A DNA stretch of 64,000 nucleotides from NCBI GenBank assembly GCA_015179045.1, contig WHUZ01000079.1, forward strand, positions 240,164-304,163. The letters are read 5' to 3'. The notes beneath the pieces are model-generated. The model made no database searches, had not been told where the DNA came from, and saw only the letters and a program-made list of their open reading frames with translations. Made by a program: the position numbers and the translations under genes. This document shows, in pieces, positions 1-10,289 of the stretch. Numbering within the stretch: position 1 is the stretch's first letter; each line of letters starts with the position of its first letter. Source of the stretch: Kalaharituber pfeilii (lineage: Eukaryota; Ascomycota; Pezizomycetes; Pezizales; Pezizaceae).

Positions 1-17
1 CGAAGGCTATGGCGATG
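1..17 (-). mobile_element. family-1 LINE terminus cut by window edge
   Basis: The first bases match the inner end of the family-1 3' terminus (the GGGCTATGGCGATG form seen at many other sites) in antisense orientation. The rest lies outside the window, so whether this is a micro-insertion or a LINE end cannot be told. Confidence 0.4.
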
Positions 18-69
18 GTGGGCAGCATCGTTCCCTTGTGGCATGCATTTGGTAGAGTACGGAGTTACA

Positions 70-152
70 TACAGTCAGACCTTGCTATACGAACACTTTA
101 AATTTGGCCTCTTTCTTTCGTTATAGCAAGGTTTTCGTTATAGATAATTGTC
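70..152. mobile_element. pogo/Tc1-like terminal repeat, fragment
   Basis: TACAGTCAGACCTTGCTATA is followed by a second TTATAGCAAGG motif and GTTATAG. The same layout begins the complete 426 bp MITE at 26951-27376. No matching right-hand end is visible nearby, so this is a solo or decayed end. Confidence 0.45.
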
Positions 153-960
153 ACAGATTAGGCATGCAACGTATTGACTTACTAGCATAGGAAATAACCA
201 AATCAAGAAATATTTGAGATCATAAAATAAAGTATAAGTGAATCTTGAACTAATAGAAATCTGTAACGGCGGTCCCGACTAGCACTCAGTAATTACAATA
301 GTCAAGATGTCAACACCTACTAACAGGCAGCGAGCATTAAGTAAATTTGAGAAGCCTCAGATATGCAAGAAAGATTAGAGCCGAAACATCTAAAAGAGAT
401 CTTGAATGAGTTTCATAGGCATTTTATGAATGAAAGCGTATACCATTGTCTTAATAGTATAAAATTCTTATAAACGTTCAGGCTTTGCTATTTGTTGCAG
501 GCAAGGATGTATGAGTAGCTTAGTGGGTCACCAGGGGGGTTTCTATAGACTTCATTTGCCACGTTTCACTATAGCAAGAACAATTTGTAGGTAGACAGAA
601 ATAACTTCCCTTGAATTTTTTGTCGTTTTGTAATGTGGTGAGATTTCGTCATAGGAAGGGCAGAATAGGTGGAGAGGGAAATCGCCGAGGGCAGTGGGTT
701 CGTAATAGGAAGGGTTTTTGCTATAGCGGGGTTCGTTATAGTGATTTTCTCCGCTAGAGGACTTCAGTGACTGCAAAGACGCTTCTTCCGCCCCCAACCT
801 CTCTGGTTTCTGGCCCTTGCTCGCTCTATTGCAAGGATATTACCAGGGCCCCTGCAAATAGTGGCAATTGACATTGCATCCTCTCTAATCATAGATTGCG
901 GCTAATATTTTCCGATGTAAGCGTGGTTTGTCCTACCAAGTGGTCAATTGCTATATAAAC
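153..960. other. no clear gene; decayed MITE sequence
   Basis: No convincing coding sequence. Motifs of the CTATAGCAAG / TTATAGTG type recur at about 567-582 and 717-744, as in the pogo-like ends elsewhere. The 81-codon reading frame on the minus strand here crosses these motifs and has no recognisable domain. Confidence 0.4.
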
Positions 961-962
961 CT

Positions 963-1593
963 CTACTCCATGTGCTGATAAATTTTAGAGGCGCTCCTTA
1001 TCTCTTGAACCTTAGTATGTAGAGTATGGTTCAGTGAAAACATACACCAATCATAAATACCGTGTCGGGGAAATATGATTTGCAGAGAGCCTGGATCAGA
1101 CTTCCTGTTGGAGAGTGAAAAACAGAAGGGTCCCATTGTTCCCGATACTAGTATAAGTAACAACGCTGTACACATAGAGAACATCCGAATACCTGAACTA
1201 CAGAACCTTCCAATAGATTATCGTCAAAGCAAAAGAAATGAGTTAGTTATACCGTGTGAGGTGATTGGTCTGAAATGCCATGAATACCACGCTAAATGCA
1301 GCCAAATGTCTTATCTACAACTTGAACCGCTTAGCGACAAATGGGTTAGAAGTAAGTATAATAGACAAAAGATTAGCTATTCATTTGCCGGGCAACAGCT
1401 TGACAAATTCGATATAGGTCGAGTTCTGCTAAGAGAAGTCTGTATTATTAGAAATTGTAAAATGTTCATCAGTTCGTATATGGTGATGGAGCTATCAAAG
1501 TGCAGCCTAGTCTACCGCGATACTGCCGGATGCCACTGTGCCACAGCAAAAATTCCTGTAGTGGCAAATTGCCCGCAAGTGGGCTCAAATTGA
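963..1593. other. two overlapping unassigned ORFs on opposite strands
   Basis: On the plus strand 1075-1593 is open for 172 codons with nine or so cysteines and no family I recognise. On the minus strand 963-1184 encodes 73 residues that begin with a hydrophobic signal-like stretch (MFSMCTALLLILVSGTM). Only one, or neither, can be real. The last 40 bases of the plus ORF run into a dispersed repeat (from about 1555), which argues against that ORF being a complete host gene. Confidence 0.25.
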
Positions 1594-1689
1594 AGCTAGG
1601 TCATGGTAGAATATAGAAAATTATCTCTACGCATTCAATAGGGCAAATTTTAGTTTGAGTATTGACTTATTGGTAATCGGTTGGTGGTG

Positions 1690-1930
1690 GATAATGAACT
1701 GGGGACAAAGATCGCTGGAGCTCGATGGCTATTGAATTAAAAAGGAGGGAGGGAAACGCGACTAATTCAGTTGTTGTTTACCTTGAGGGGGCAGGTAGAA
1801 CTAGTGAAATACCAGAGATTCTACGTATCGGAGATAGGAAGTATAGATGGGATATGTATGAGTGGGATAGGGGCAAAGGAAAGAAGGTGGGTAAGGCTGG
1901 GGAGGACGCAATGGAGACTGATTAGGATCC
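1690..1930 (+). pseudogene. ORF1 (gag-like) C-terminal fragment of half-LINE type
   Basis: The frame 1725-1925 contains SVVVYLEGAGRTSE and YRWDMYEWDRGKGK. This aligns with the conserved C-terminus of the gag-like ORFs at 14450-14967 and 17592-17993 (SSVVVYL, then RWLKSVRYEPERG). It is truncated upstream and frameshifted, and lacks the half-LINE 3' UTR. No RT is attached. Confidence 0.55.
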
Positions 1931-1938
1931 CTTTGGGG

Positions 1939-1992
1939 TTTTTTTTTTTTTTTCATATCCTTACTCGCTGGCCGCCCTTGGGTCTATGGCGA
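1939..1992 (-). mobile_element. family-1 micro-retroposon
   Basis: Poly(T), then CATATCCTTACTCGC, GCCGCCC, GGGTCTATGGCGA: the family-1 terminus in antisense. Its body ends at the usual CGCC position. A target-site duplication is not clear here. Confidence 0.6.
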
Positions 1993-2032
1993 AGTTAGGT
2001 AAACCCATTGTTTGTATTGTTTCCCTGCCATA

Positions 2033-2092
2033 TGCCGGTAGCCTGTATGCGGGGTTACGTGACCGCAAAAATAAAAAAAAATTAAAAAAATA
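2033..2092 (+). mobile_element. family-2 micro-retroposon
   Basis: CCCTGCCATATGCCGGTAGC, TGTATGCGGGGTTACGTGA and an A-rich tail. This is the same 3' terminus that ends LINE H at 10675-10735, here with nothing of the LINE upstream. Confidence 0.6.
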
Positions 2093-2496
2093 GACCTATT
2101 GGTATATATCAAACACTATGCTGGACATACAGTCACATCCTCTGAGCTGCTAGGTGTCAAATCATCCTGCCTGAGATCGATCGCATTCATCTTGATGTAC
2201 ACTGCATTACCTGTGGTGAGCGGCATGCACGCGATATAGAGCAGCAATATTTCGGTTACCGTGACATAGTGGATGTGGTGAAACAAAATAATCAGCATAT
2301 CCAGACCCTCACCTTCACAGCTGGCATATATCTCATAGAAAACCGAGTTCGTGAATTTGCACAGTATGTATCAACACGTACGCTAGAAGTTTATGTGAAA
2401 CTTAAGGTTTGACATGAGGTAAAAATACCTGTACGTCAACGTAACAATACGAATCGTACGGTCGTACAACTCTACACAAGTATTTGGGCAACTGAT

Positions 2497-2690
2497 AATT
2501 TTTTATTTTTTTTCTTTAAATCTTTACTCGTATACCGCCCCGGGAGCAATGACAAGATAGTTACATAGGGGATAATAAAAATAGTAAAATGAAGTAAAAT
2601 GAAATATTCGAAAATAAGGGCAACAGGTATAATGAAATCGGACTTGGCTAAAATCTAGAAATTTTACCGGGTCTTCTGCCATTCAAAGCG
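2497..2690 (-). mobile_element. degenerate family-1 LINE 3' end
   Basis: T-rich tract, then ATCTTTACTCGTATACCGCC and GGGAGCAATGACAAG, a decayed family-1 terminus. It is followed by TAGTTACATAGGGG, which resembles the 3' UTR next to the terminus in LINE B. Old and mutated. Confidence 0.4.
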
Positions 2691-3369
2691 ATGTATATGA
2701 CAATACTCATGCTACTACCCACTAAATATCGCATAGATAACCAATATGGGTTTTCTCATTTTTTGAAATACTTCTGCATTGGGCTAGTAGATTTTTGTGG
2801 CTCCCTTCGTATGGCACGTGACATTTTGTATCAACAGTATTTTAGCCAATGTTCAGGGACAGTCATCTTATCCGGCCAGTCATCAGTGGTCTGGTCCATC
2901 CATGAGGGGCCCGGGCCTGGGCCAGTCCAGGCCATCCACTTTTGTGTGAAAGAAATGGCTGGCACCGAACAACAACACATGGTTATGAATATTCGTCACA
3001 GCAGAATCAATGTCAAAAAAATGAATACAAGATCCTAACCTAAATAGAATATTGTGTAATAGTAATTAAGCTTAATGTTTGTTGTCTCGAACCAAACACA
3101 CGTCTTTCAATAACAAGAATAAATTACGCAAGAAACTATCACCAAAACCAGTAATCTGATACCAGACCTTGCCATACTTTGGTATTTGCGGCTATGTTGT
3201 CCGGCGTACCATACATACCCTTATGCCTAAGCGATAGCTGCGATACTCCTAACAAATCTTTATCCGCATACCCGCTGACTGTAAATTGGCCGTCAGCCTT
3301 TGCATCCATCCAAAATAGCGAACTCCCATGGATACTGATACTTACCTTCAATTCTGGGTACACCTGGAA
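2691..3369. other. no supported gene
   Basis: A 115-codon plus-strand ORF (2691-3038) and short ORFs on both strands at 3139-3382 have no domain or splice context. A GGCCCGGGCCTGGGCCAGTC stretch at 2909 resembles the GC-rich CAGGCC subterminal repeats found at 34.7 and 45 kb. Confidence 0.3.
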
Positions 3370-3932
3370 TTATGCAGAGTAGGTGCATCTTGCACTACCA
3401 AATTCGTCATTCCAACCCTGATCTGCCAATTGTGACCATCCAACACCAGCGTTACAAGTCGTGGTCACGGCTTTTCCGCTGCAATCGTTGCTCTGAAAGA
3501 ATTCGCAACATCCTCCACTAACAATATAGCCACTTAATTCCCTTTGGAGGTATCCTTCGTTATCCTTCCACATGAGGTTGCGGCACGAGCCAGAGTTTTG
3601 ACACTTAGGCTCGAAATAGACTTTGTCGCAGCCACCGTCAACCTTGAGGTCAATCGAGCAGCCAACAAGTACGAAACCAGTACATTTGGAAGGCGGTTGG
3701 GGGTCACACTTTGGAGGCTGCGGGGGGCAAAGTATGCCACAAAGGAGCGAGTCCGCACTGCAAGCTTTAGGGCTTTGGTTTGCGTTAGCAAGAATAGGTT
3801 ATGGAAAGGACAGTTCAGGTTGCAAATGTATACGTACATCTTGCAAGGGGGCAGCCCTGCGGAAGGGACAGCAAGTGCTGTAGATACCAGCGCACAAACA
3901 GAGGCCAGTGAAGCAAAGAAACTGAAACGCAT
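3370..3932 (-). CDS. small secreted cysteine-rich protein (two exons)
   Basis: Probably an extracellular protein of about 160 residues; no enzymatic function is recognised. Exon 1 is 3838-3932, starting at the ATG of MRFSFFASLASVCALVST, a signal peptide with likely cleavage after the ALA at about residue 22. The intron is 3758-3837 (80 bp): donor GTACGT, branch-point-like GCTAAC, acceptor CTTGCAG, phase 2. Exon 2 is 3370-3757. Splicing joins the signal peptide to a mature chain with 14 cysteines, including a proline-rich PPQPPKCDPQPPSKC segment and a CCEFFQSNDC motif, and ends in CTYSA. The even number of cysteines and the CC-x-FF-x(3)-DC pattern fit disulfide-rich fungal secreted proteins, and an effector or surface role is inference. 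ORFs on the opposite strand across the intron are shadows. The gene stands alone among relics. Confidence 0.72.
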
Positions 3933-4032
3933 ATCTGAGCTATTGTAGAATGACACAGAGAGATTATAAGGATATTCGATTAGGTAAATAACTCTTGCCG
4001 GCTTTGCGGGATACGTAGAATTTGTTGTCAAT

Positions 4033-4838
4033 GTTAACTTTCGTGATGTGAGGATGAAGGGAAACTAGTCATATTTTATAGCATCTTAGAGACATATCGC
4101 AGTGCAATTTAAAGTGGTGTGGCCACTGTTTCAAATTCAAATGCCCTTTGCGGTTACATACGGTGAAGGTTGTCAAGTTGGGATTTGCTAGCCTGCTCTA
4201 TACGTGGACCTATGATCACGAGAAAATGTCTTAATCTGAACCCACATATGCATAGAAAAGCACAGAAGTAGATTATACCTTAGTATAAGACAGATCAATG
4301 CACATTCTAAAAGGCACATTTCATTCTGTTGGACGAGACAGGTTACCTAGAACAGCTCAGGTCCTTGGGGAGAAGCTTCGAGAGGCTGGCCCCGCAACAC
4401 TTGCTCGACTCTCTTCCTCAAAGTTGACGAAAACTTCGACACGTCGTCAACACATCCTCGTCGTACAATAAAGAGAGGCCTATGTCAAATACGGACTAGA
4501 TTTGCATTGCGAGATGCCCTTTGCATTTGAATGCGAGTAAAACTTCTGCTATCTACTGTAGCAAGTGCTGACTTGGTAATAATTATATTTGCCTATGCCG
4601 CTAGTTAGTAGCTGTTAGCTAATAAATATGGGCACGTATGCCTTCTTTACATCTACCCAGTATTCGTGATCTTTCACCTTTCCTATTCAAGGACACATTA
4701 CTGTCTATTAATACTGGTCATGCGCTTTTAATGCAGTTTTGTGTCGTTAAGTAGGTTAGTAGAGTAATTGGTGCTGAGTGAGATATACTACCTGCCCTTA
4801 CAAAGCATGGCATATAAAGTTTTTTTCGTTGTGATTTT
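4033..4838. other. intergenic, nothing recognised
   Basis: AT-moderate sequence upstream of the secreted-protein gene (it would hold its promoter). I see no ORF above 60 codons, no TSD-bounded insertion and no clear repeat. Confidence 0.4.
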
Positions 4839-5105
4839 ATGATTTTAGTACGCTACAGTCTTTCCACTTCCTACACTTTTTGCTTTATTTTTATCCTTAA
4901 TTTTTTTACCTTTAAACTGCCAGTGCATGTTCCATTGGAGCGTAGACTTGGGGCGGGAGGAGTAGTGTACTCGTTACTGGCATTTAGTGATGCAGGTTGG
5001 GCTGTTATGGCCGTGCGAGAAAAGAATACCGGATCGGGCATGGATATTGCTACTGATAGGTATTTTCCATACAATTTTGCTCCCAAAGTCAGGTACAGAT
5101 CTTAG
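4839..5105 (+). CDS. hypothetical 88-residue ORF
   Basis: An open frame with a hydrophobic N-terminus (SYTFCFIFILNFFTF) and then LGAGGVVYSLLAFSDAGWAV. I recognise no family. The fragment GAGGVVYS..AFSDAGWA could be a relic of an integrase or RNase H-like fold, but this is weak. It is followed within 100 bp by a family-2 terminus, so it may belong to a transposon. Confidence 0.2.
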   Translation: MILVRYSLSTSYTFCFIFILNFFTFKLPVHVPLERRLGAGGVVYSLLAFSDAGWAVMAVREKNTGSGMDIATDRYFPYNFAPKVRYRS

Positions 5106-5211
5106 CCTCACCTGCTCACAGACCGCTCGCACGGCCTATAACTTGGCCCCCGCCTGAATCAATAAATGTTGGTAATGAGAACTCCCAGCTGAAAGTCTGA
5201 TAAAATCCGAT

Positions 5212-5265
5212 CCCTGCCATAGGCAGGTAGCCTGTATGTGGAGTTACGTGACAAAAAAAAAAAGA
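5212..5265 (+). mobile_element. family-2 micro-retroposon
   Basis: Begins at CCCTGCCATAGGCAGGTAGC, continues TGTATGTGGAGTTACGTGAC and ends in A(11). Flanks AAGTCTGATA (5195-5204) and AAGTCTTATA (5267-5276) match at 9 of 10 bases and may be an aged target-site duplication. Confidence 0.6.
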
Positions 5266-5381
5266 AGTCTTATAGCTAAGCGATAGAATATAGGTGCCTT
5301 GCAGTACATACTCGAATAGTTTCAATGAGACACTACACTAAAAGGCTGTAGCTTAGCAGGCTTGTATCCTCCATTTGTTCA

Positions 5382-5627
5382 TACAGTCTAACCTTGCTCT
5401 CCCGAGTCCCTTCAGCTGGTGAGACTCAACTAGCCTTGCATTAGTGGCTCGTGGTAATAATCAAGCACATAAGTAGTTTTTACTACAAAGTTAATTGGGT
5501 TCACACTTCAGGTAGCAAGCATACATAAGAAACCTCTGGACTAAGTACAAACCCGCAGGAGGATCGAAGTTGAAGTTGAATTGATAACATTGCTAAGGGC
5601 CACTAATGCAAGACTGGTTAGACTGTA
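5382..5627. mobile_element. 246 bp MITE with TA target duplication
   Basis: Ends TACAGTCTAACC and GGTTAGACTGTA are inverted, with TA at both edges. Inside, GCATTAGTGGC at the left is mirrored by GCCACTAATGC near the right. The size, TACAGT start and TA duplication fit a non-autonomous pogo/Tc1-mariner element. No coding capacity. Confidence 0.7.
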
Positions 5628-5849
5628 TTGAATTCAAGGATTAGATTTTACTACTGCAGTGGATGCTTATTCTACACTGAGACATGCAGTCTGCCGTTCT
5701 AATGCAGGAACAGCAGAGCAATACGGAGATTTGTTGCTTTTAACCACATTTGTAGCTACCAACCACCTGATCCTTATGTCCAAGGCGGGTATCTCGTATT
5801 CTGGGATGCAGTGCCAACGCAATCACTTCGGCCATAAGCGGCGTTTAGC

Positions 5850-5892
5850 TGCCATCGCGAACAGTTGAAAGTGGAGTTACGTGATATAAAAA
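5850..5892 (+). mobile_element. degenerate family-2 terminus
   Basis: CGCGAACAGTTGAAAGTGG, AGTTACGTGATAT and A(6) match the family-2 3' end with several substitutions. No clear flanking duplication. Confidence 0.45.
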
Positions 5893-5894
5893 AG

Positions 5895-6195
5895 ACATAC
5901 AGTTGCCCCTTGCTATACCGGATCTGTAAAATTCGGCCCTTTTTGTCTGGTATAGCAAGGCTCCGTTATAAAAATAGAATGCTTGGCAGAAATACAATGG
6001 GGATGGGCAGCAAAAATAACTGAAATTGCCTAATTGGGACGTGGATCTACAATGAGAACCTAATTTAATTAAGTTAAGTCAAGTCAAGTCTAGTAAGCAT
6101 GTTCATGGTGAATCCAAAGGCGGGCAGCCGAGATTAGACGCATAAGTATTAGTGTATCCGGCATAGGAAATATTTGTATGCAGACTATTCTGTGC
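5895..6195 (+). mobile_element. 5' part of 426 bp-type pogo-like MITE
   Basis: TACAGTTGCCCCTTGCTATA, GGATCTGTAAAATTCGGCCC, GGTATAGCAAGG and, later, GTGTATCCGGCATAGG follow the same order as in the complete MITE at 26951-27376. The right third and the right terminal repeat are missing. Confidence 0.6.
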
Positions 6196-6556
6196 CTGTT
6201 CACCCAGTACGAAGGATCATTAATAAAAGACAAAGCACAAAGAGAGCTGCTTGGGCTGACCCTGCTCGAAAGCAGGTTTGGGCTGACGATAGTCTATAAA
6301 GACACATAGTCTAATTGCATTGATAGCATTCTATGGCTGTTCTACCAATTATAGCCTTGGCATAGGCACAAAAGTACTCTTATTTAGTGCTTAAAGTACT
6401 AACCGCCAGTGCTTACTTACTTACTTGCGGAGAGGAACTAAGCACACGCTAGGGGTACCACCACACTAGTGAGCCCGCTAGCGTTACCTCTCAGCAGTAC
6501 ACTCCCTTTGCGAGTACACTTTATCGATTACTTCGGGGCGTAAGAAGTTACAGACA

Positions 6557-6740
6557 AACCTGTCATATTGGATACCTGTCATACTTATTACTGGATAACC
6601 TGTCGTATTGCATAAACTTCGTCGGCCCGAATTTGGGCCTGTGGGATTATTGGATATTTTCATTTATTAGATGGATAGCGATTTCGCCGGCCTGTTTCCC
6701 TGATTTACTAATAACTGAACCTGTCATATTGGACAGTGCC
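6557..6740. repeat. CCTGTCATATTGGATA repeat element
   Basis: Four imperfect copies of CCTGTCATATTGGATA (6561, 6580, 6599 and 6720). The same motif flanks LINE C on both sides (10897-10922 and 15014-15075), where it forms a palindrome, so this is a small dispersed inverted-repeat element. Confidence 0.5.
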
Positions 6741-7007
6741 AACACTAGCAAGGCTGCAAGGATGGTGATGCTTAGTGATAAAATGTTCATTTTGGTATAT
6801 TGATTCTGCAAATAGATAGTATTATTTATCCTATCCAATGTTCTGTCTCCTTGGAGTTGAGAGTAGTACTATGCTTGTGAATCAATACTGCACTTGATAC
6901 AATGGCAAAAAGGCAGGTCTACGAAGATCCTACAGAGTCGAACTGCTATCAATTATTTCACCATGCTCAGAAACATCAAGGACCTATGCAATGAAAGCGA
7001 TAGTCTG

Positions 7008-7068
7008 CTTTAGCCCATAGGGCGACACGTAATTAATGATATAAAAAAAAAAAAAAAAAAAAAAAAAA
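7008..7068 (+). mobile_element. family-1 micro-retroposon with TSD
   Basis: TTTAGCCCATAGGGCG, ACACGTAATTAATGATAT and A(26). Target-site duplication GATAGTCTG at 6999-7007 and 7069-7077 is exact. The body is about 34 bp and begins inside the usual hairpin start. Confidence 0.85.
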
Positions 7069-7123
7069 GATAGTCTGATTGGATCCATTCTAAATTAGCA
7101 GTTAAATTGCTTTCGCAAAGAAA

Positions 7124-8863
7124 TAGAGTGCTTCACCTAGAATCCGATCATCACCGGGAAACCGATCAAGTCCATTAACTTACATACAGAGCTGCTGTGA
7201 ATGCAAATGACACTCAAGTGGCCTCAAATTAAAGCCAGAGCATGGGAGAACATAGTAAACTATTTCCTGCACTTTTTTTTTCCAGCTTGTCGCACCTGAG
7301 GGGTGATATATATGCAACCCTATTCTAGTGTATACTTTTGAGTCATCATATGTGAATGAGATTACCTGAGGCCTTTGCATCTCAATATATCCTCTATTGC
7401 TTATTCTAAGTAAGTATACCAAGTTTTGTGATCATTGGACTTATCAGAACAGAGTTACTGCCATGTCAAAAAATACATTTTCGCTTACTTAGATTGGTAG
7501 CGGTATTGAGCTATTATTTGATGAGAAAGATGCACAGAGACTCTGTAAAGCTATATAATTGTAATACATGCATAGGGAAATGTTTTCTGAATAGGTTGCA
7601 GCATTGACAAATAGTCGAGGCAGTTGAGCACTACAAGATATACATATATGTAAAATCCTAACTTCCTCACATAGTACGTAGCAGTGTATGCCCAATATGA
7701 GTCGCTAGAGGTTTAGAAACATGCCTTAGCACTGTCATGCTATTGCTTGTAAGCTTATGTAGGATATATATGACTCCATTAGATCCTATAGGACTACTAT
7801 AACCGTACCAGTGAGTAAGTATCGAATGTGTATTATATGCAGTGAATAATATACATATTATACTTATAGAACTAATACCTATGAGATACATGGCAGTGGA
7901 AATAAGTTTACTAGTCAAGTCTCATATTGTCCTTAATGTAATATAATTCCCTATGGTATAGACCCTTATTAGAATAGAAATAAATACTTCAACAGTATAA
8001 GTAATAAAGATAGTACGCACAGAGAATTAACCTGTACCAAGTGAAAAAGAAACTTGACTAGCAATTCTAACTAGTTCTTCTTAGCAGTTCATATCACCTT
8101 TATGATAGCAACACATTTTACTGTTGTCACATAGCGCATGCATGGTATATACATATGCATATATATTCGATATGTAGTGCTCATTCTGAGTCAGCCCTTT
8201 AGTACCCCATCGAGTGGTAGCAGTGCCGGTGAGAGTACATGAAGCTAGCAGACTATGTTTCCGAACCTCTAGTGACCCATATTGGCATACACTACTACGT
8301 ACTATGTGAGGAAGTTAGGATTTTACATATATGTATATCTTGTAGTGCTCAACTACCCCGACTATTTGTCAACGCTGCAATCTATTCAGAAAACATTTCC
8401 CTACGCATGTATTACAATTAAATAGCTTTACAGAGTCTCTGTGCATCTTTCTCATCAAATAATAGCTCAATACCGCTACCAATCTAAGTAAGCGAAAATG
8501 TATTTTTTGACATGGCAGTAACTCTGTACTGATAAGTCCAATGATCACAAAACATGGTGTACTTACTTAGGATAAGCAATAGAGGATATATTGAGATGCA
8601 AAGGCCTCAGGTAATCTCATTCACATATGGTGACTCAAAAGTATACACTAGAATAGGATTGCATATATTCCAGTATATATCACCCCTCAGGTGCGACAAG
8701 CTGGGAAAAAAAAGTGCAGGAAATAGTTTACTATGTTCTCCCATGCTCTGGCTTTAATTTGAGGCCACTTGAGTGTCATTTGCATTCACAGCAGCTCTGT
8801 ATGTAAGTTAATGGACTTGATCGGTTTTCCCGGTGATGATCGGTTTCTAGGTGAAGCACTCTA
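7124..8863. mobile_element. 1.74 kb foldback element, arms about 0.6 kb
   Basis: The left arm 7126 to about 7722 is an inverted copy of about 8250-8861, around 95% identical by eye apart from small indels. The tips are GAGTGCTTCACCTAGAA and TTCTAGGTGAAGCACTC, each next to TA (7124-7125, 8862-8863), consistent with a TA target duplication. The spacer of about 0.5 kb has no ORF of note. Each arm carries the same short frame (MVYLLRISNRGYIEM; 7180-7422 minus, 8554-8757 plus), probably not a gene. The arms resemble those of the 27799-29688 element. Confidence 0.8.
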
Positions 8864-8869
8864 TGTGGC

Positions 8870-9233
8870 ATATAGTGTGGTGATGATGGCGGGATGGGAA
8901 AAGGCAAGCTTGGTATGGAAAGCACGTGGAGATAAGGGCAGCACGTGCAGCATTCATGGCTATAGGCATTCATGGCCCCTCAGAACTGTAGTACATACTA
9001 TCAACAACCTTTTTTTTGCACCCATGCTTTCGCATTCGCACTCGCATTTGGTCATACATTCGTTCCGTCAGTTCTCACTGCTCTGGTCCATTGTAAAAGG
9101 TAGTAATAGATACTATCTGTCTATCTTATATAGAACTATCCCTTCTTGTTTTAAGTACCCTCTGGCAGAAGTTTGTGAGATTTTTGATACTATTAGATTC
9201 AATATTATACACATATATAATCTTATTAGAAAT
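8870..9233. other. no gene recognised
   Basis: The 202-codon plus ORF 8769-9377 runs from the foldback arm through this stretch into LINE H in changing context and is not a gene. There is a GTGTGGTGATGATGGCG start and AT-rich sequence near 9120-9230, the LINE H target. Confidence 0.4.
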
Positions 9234-9243
9234 GAAGACTGTG

Positions 9244-10289
9244 CAAGGAAGACGCCCCAGCCAAATGGGAAAAGGCCATCAATGAGGCTAAGGGTGACTC
9301 GGTGGCTATTTTTACAGATGGCAGCCGCAGTGAGGAAGGCGGTGTTGGTGGCGGATGGTGCTGGAGGCAGGTGGTAGCAGGTGAGTCAGAAGGGCCCCGG
9401 TGGGTAGGCACAAAAGCAACTGTGTGGGACGGTGAGGTCTCAGGAATGAGGGGTGCCCTTGAAGCAGTTGATGGCAGTGCAAAAGTACTACTACTCGCAG
9501 ACTCTCAGGCAGCTATCAGTGCAGTCCAGAAAGCAGGAAAAAGTGGCAAGGCAAGAACCGCAGACCTAGTGCGGGTGATAGAGCTGATTGCAGAGAGGCG
9601 GCGGAGGCTATTTGTTTTTTTGTTTTTTTTATATCAATGCTCGCGTGCCGCCCAATGGGCTATGGCGAGGGTTTTATTAAAAGAAGAAACAAAACATCAG
9701 CCTAAATACAAGTGTTATCCGCGGACTCCTTCGTAATGCGGATGGCGCCCCGTACGATCCCCTACTTCCGTCCCCTCTCGCGGCGGAGGCTAAGGAAGGC
9801 GGATGCAGTGAAGCTGGCATGGGTCAAGGCCCACGTGGGGATAGAAGGCAATGAGAAGGCGGATAGTTGGCCAAAGAGGGGGCCAGGTGCATGAGGTATG
9901 ATGGGCAGGCCACTGAGGGAGGGCTGCGTCAAGAGTTAGTTCGAAAAAGAAAAGAGGAGAGGGAGCGTGCAGGGTTTGGGAAGGGCAAATTCGTGAAGTG
10001 GGGCAGGAGAGCACTCACAAATTACACATGGCTGCGGACTGGAAAAGGCGGAGCTTTGTGGAGGAGGATGGTCAGTGGCGAGGAGGTACAATGTACATGT
10101 GGTGAGGCATGGAGTGCTGAGCATGTGGTGTTCAGGTGCACCGAACTGGAGCGACCCCAGAGGAAGGACAAAGATGGGGCGCATGTCACCTGGCAGTCCT
10201 GGGAGGACCTAGAGGAGAAAGGGTGGAAGCAAGAAGGTGTGGAGGGCGACCCGGTCGAGTACTGGTTTGCCTGCCTCGATCTGGGGTAG
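9244..10289 (+). pseudogene. RNase H domain of LINE H (interrupted)
   Basis: The RNase H1 fold would degrade the RNA strand of the RNA:DNA hybrid during LINE integration. The acidic residues are visible in order: IFTDGS (D), WDGEVSGMRGALEA (E), LLLADSQAAIS (D) and WVKAHVGIEGNEKAD (D). The chain is cut after IAERRRRL by the 9611-9780 insertion and resumes at RKADAVKLAWVK. A frameshift near 9875 moves the rest into the frame 9867-10289, which carries C-x-C-x8-H-x4-C (CTCGEAWSAEHVVFRC). Its closest relative in the window is LINE J (53080-53657). Not functional as it stands. Confidence 0.8.
9611..9780 (-). mobile_element. half-LINE 3' UTR insertion
   Basis: The family-1 terminus in antisense plus 110 bp of the half-LINE 3' UTR, including the ATCCGC..GCGGAT stem at 9717-9744. 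Target-site duplication CGGCGGAGGCTA at 9599-9610 and 9781-9792. It contains no ORF1 sequence, so it is 5'-truncated. Confidence 0.85.

Larger units (their letters stand above)
1555..2300. repeat. diverged copy of foldback-element arm, interrupted
   Basis: 1559-1665 resembles the arm sequence at 28262-28350 (shared GGGCTCAAATTGAAGC and CATGGTA). 2110-2220 resembles 28385-28480 (shared ATCCTGCCTGAGATC, then an ATTACCT motif). The middle is occupied by a gag fragment and two LINE termini, so these insertions split an old member of the foldback family. Confidence 0.5.

Noticed and set aside
3544..3948. 134-codon plus-strand ORF opposite the secreted-protein gene
   Set aside because: It covers both exons and the intron of the minus-strand gene in antisense. 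It lacks a domain, while the minus strand has a signal peptide, splice signals and cysteine pattern.
8769..9377. 202-codon plus-strand ORF as a host gene
   Set aside because: It runs from a foldback arm across anonymous DNA into LINE H across the TSD at 9235, so it postdates two insertions and cannot be an ancestral gene.
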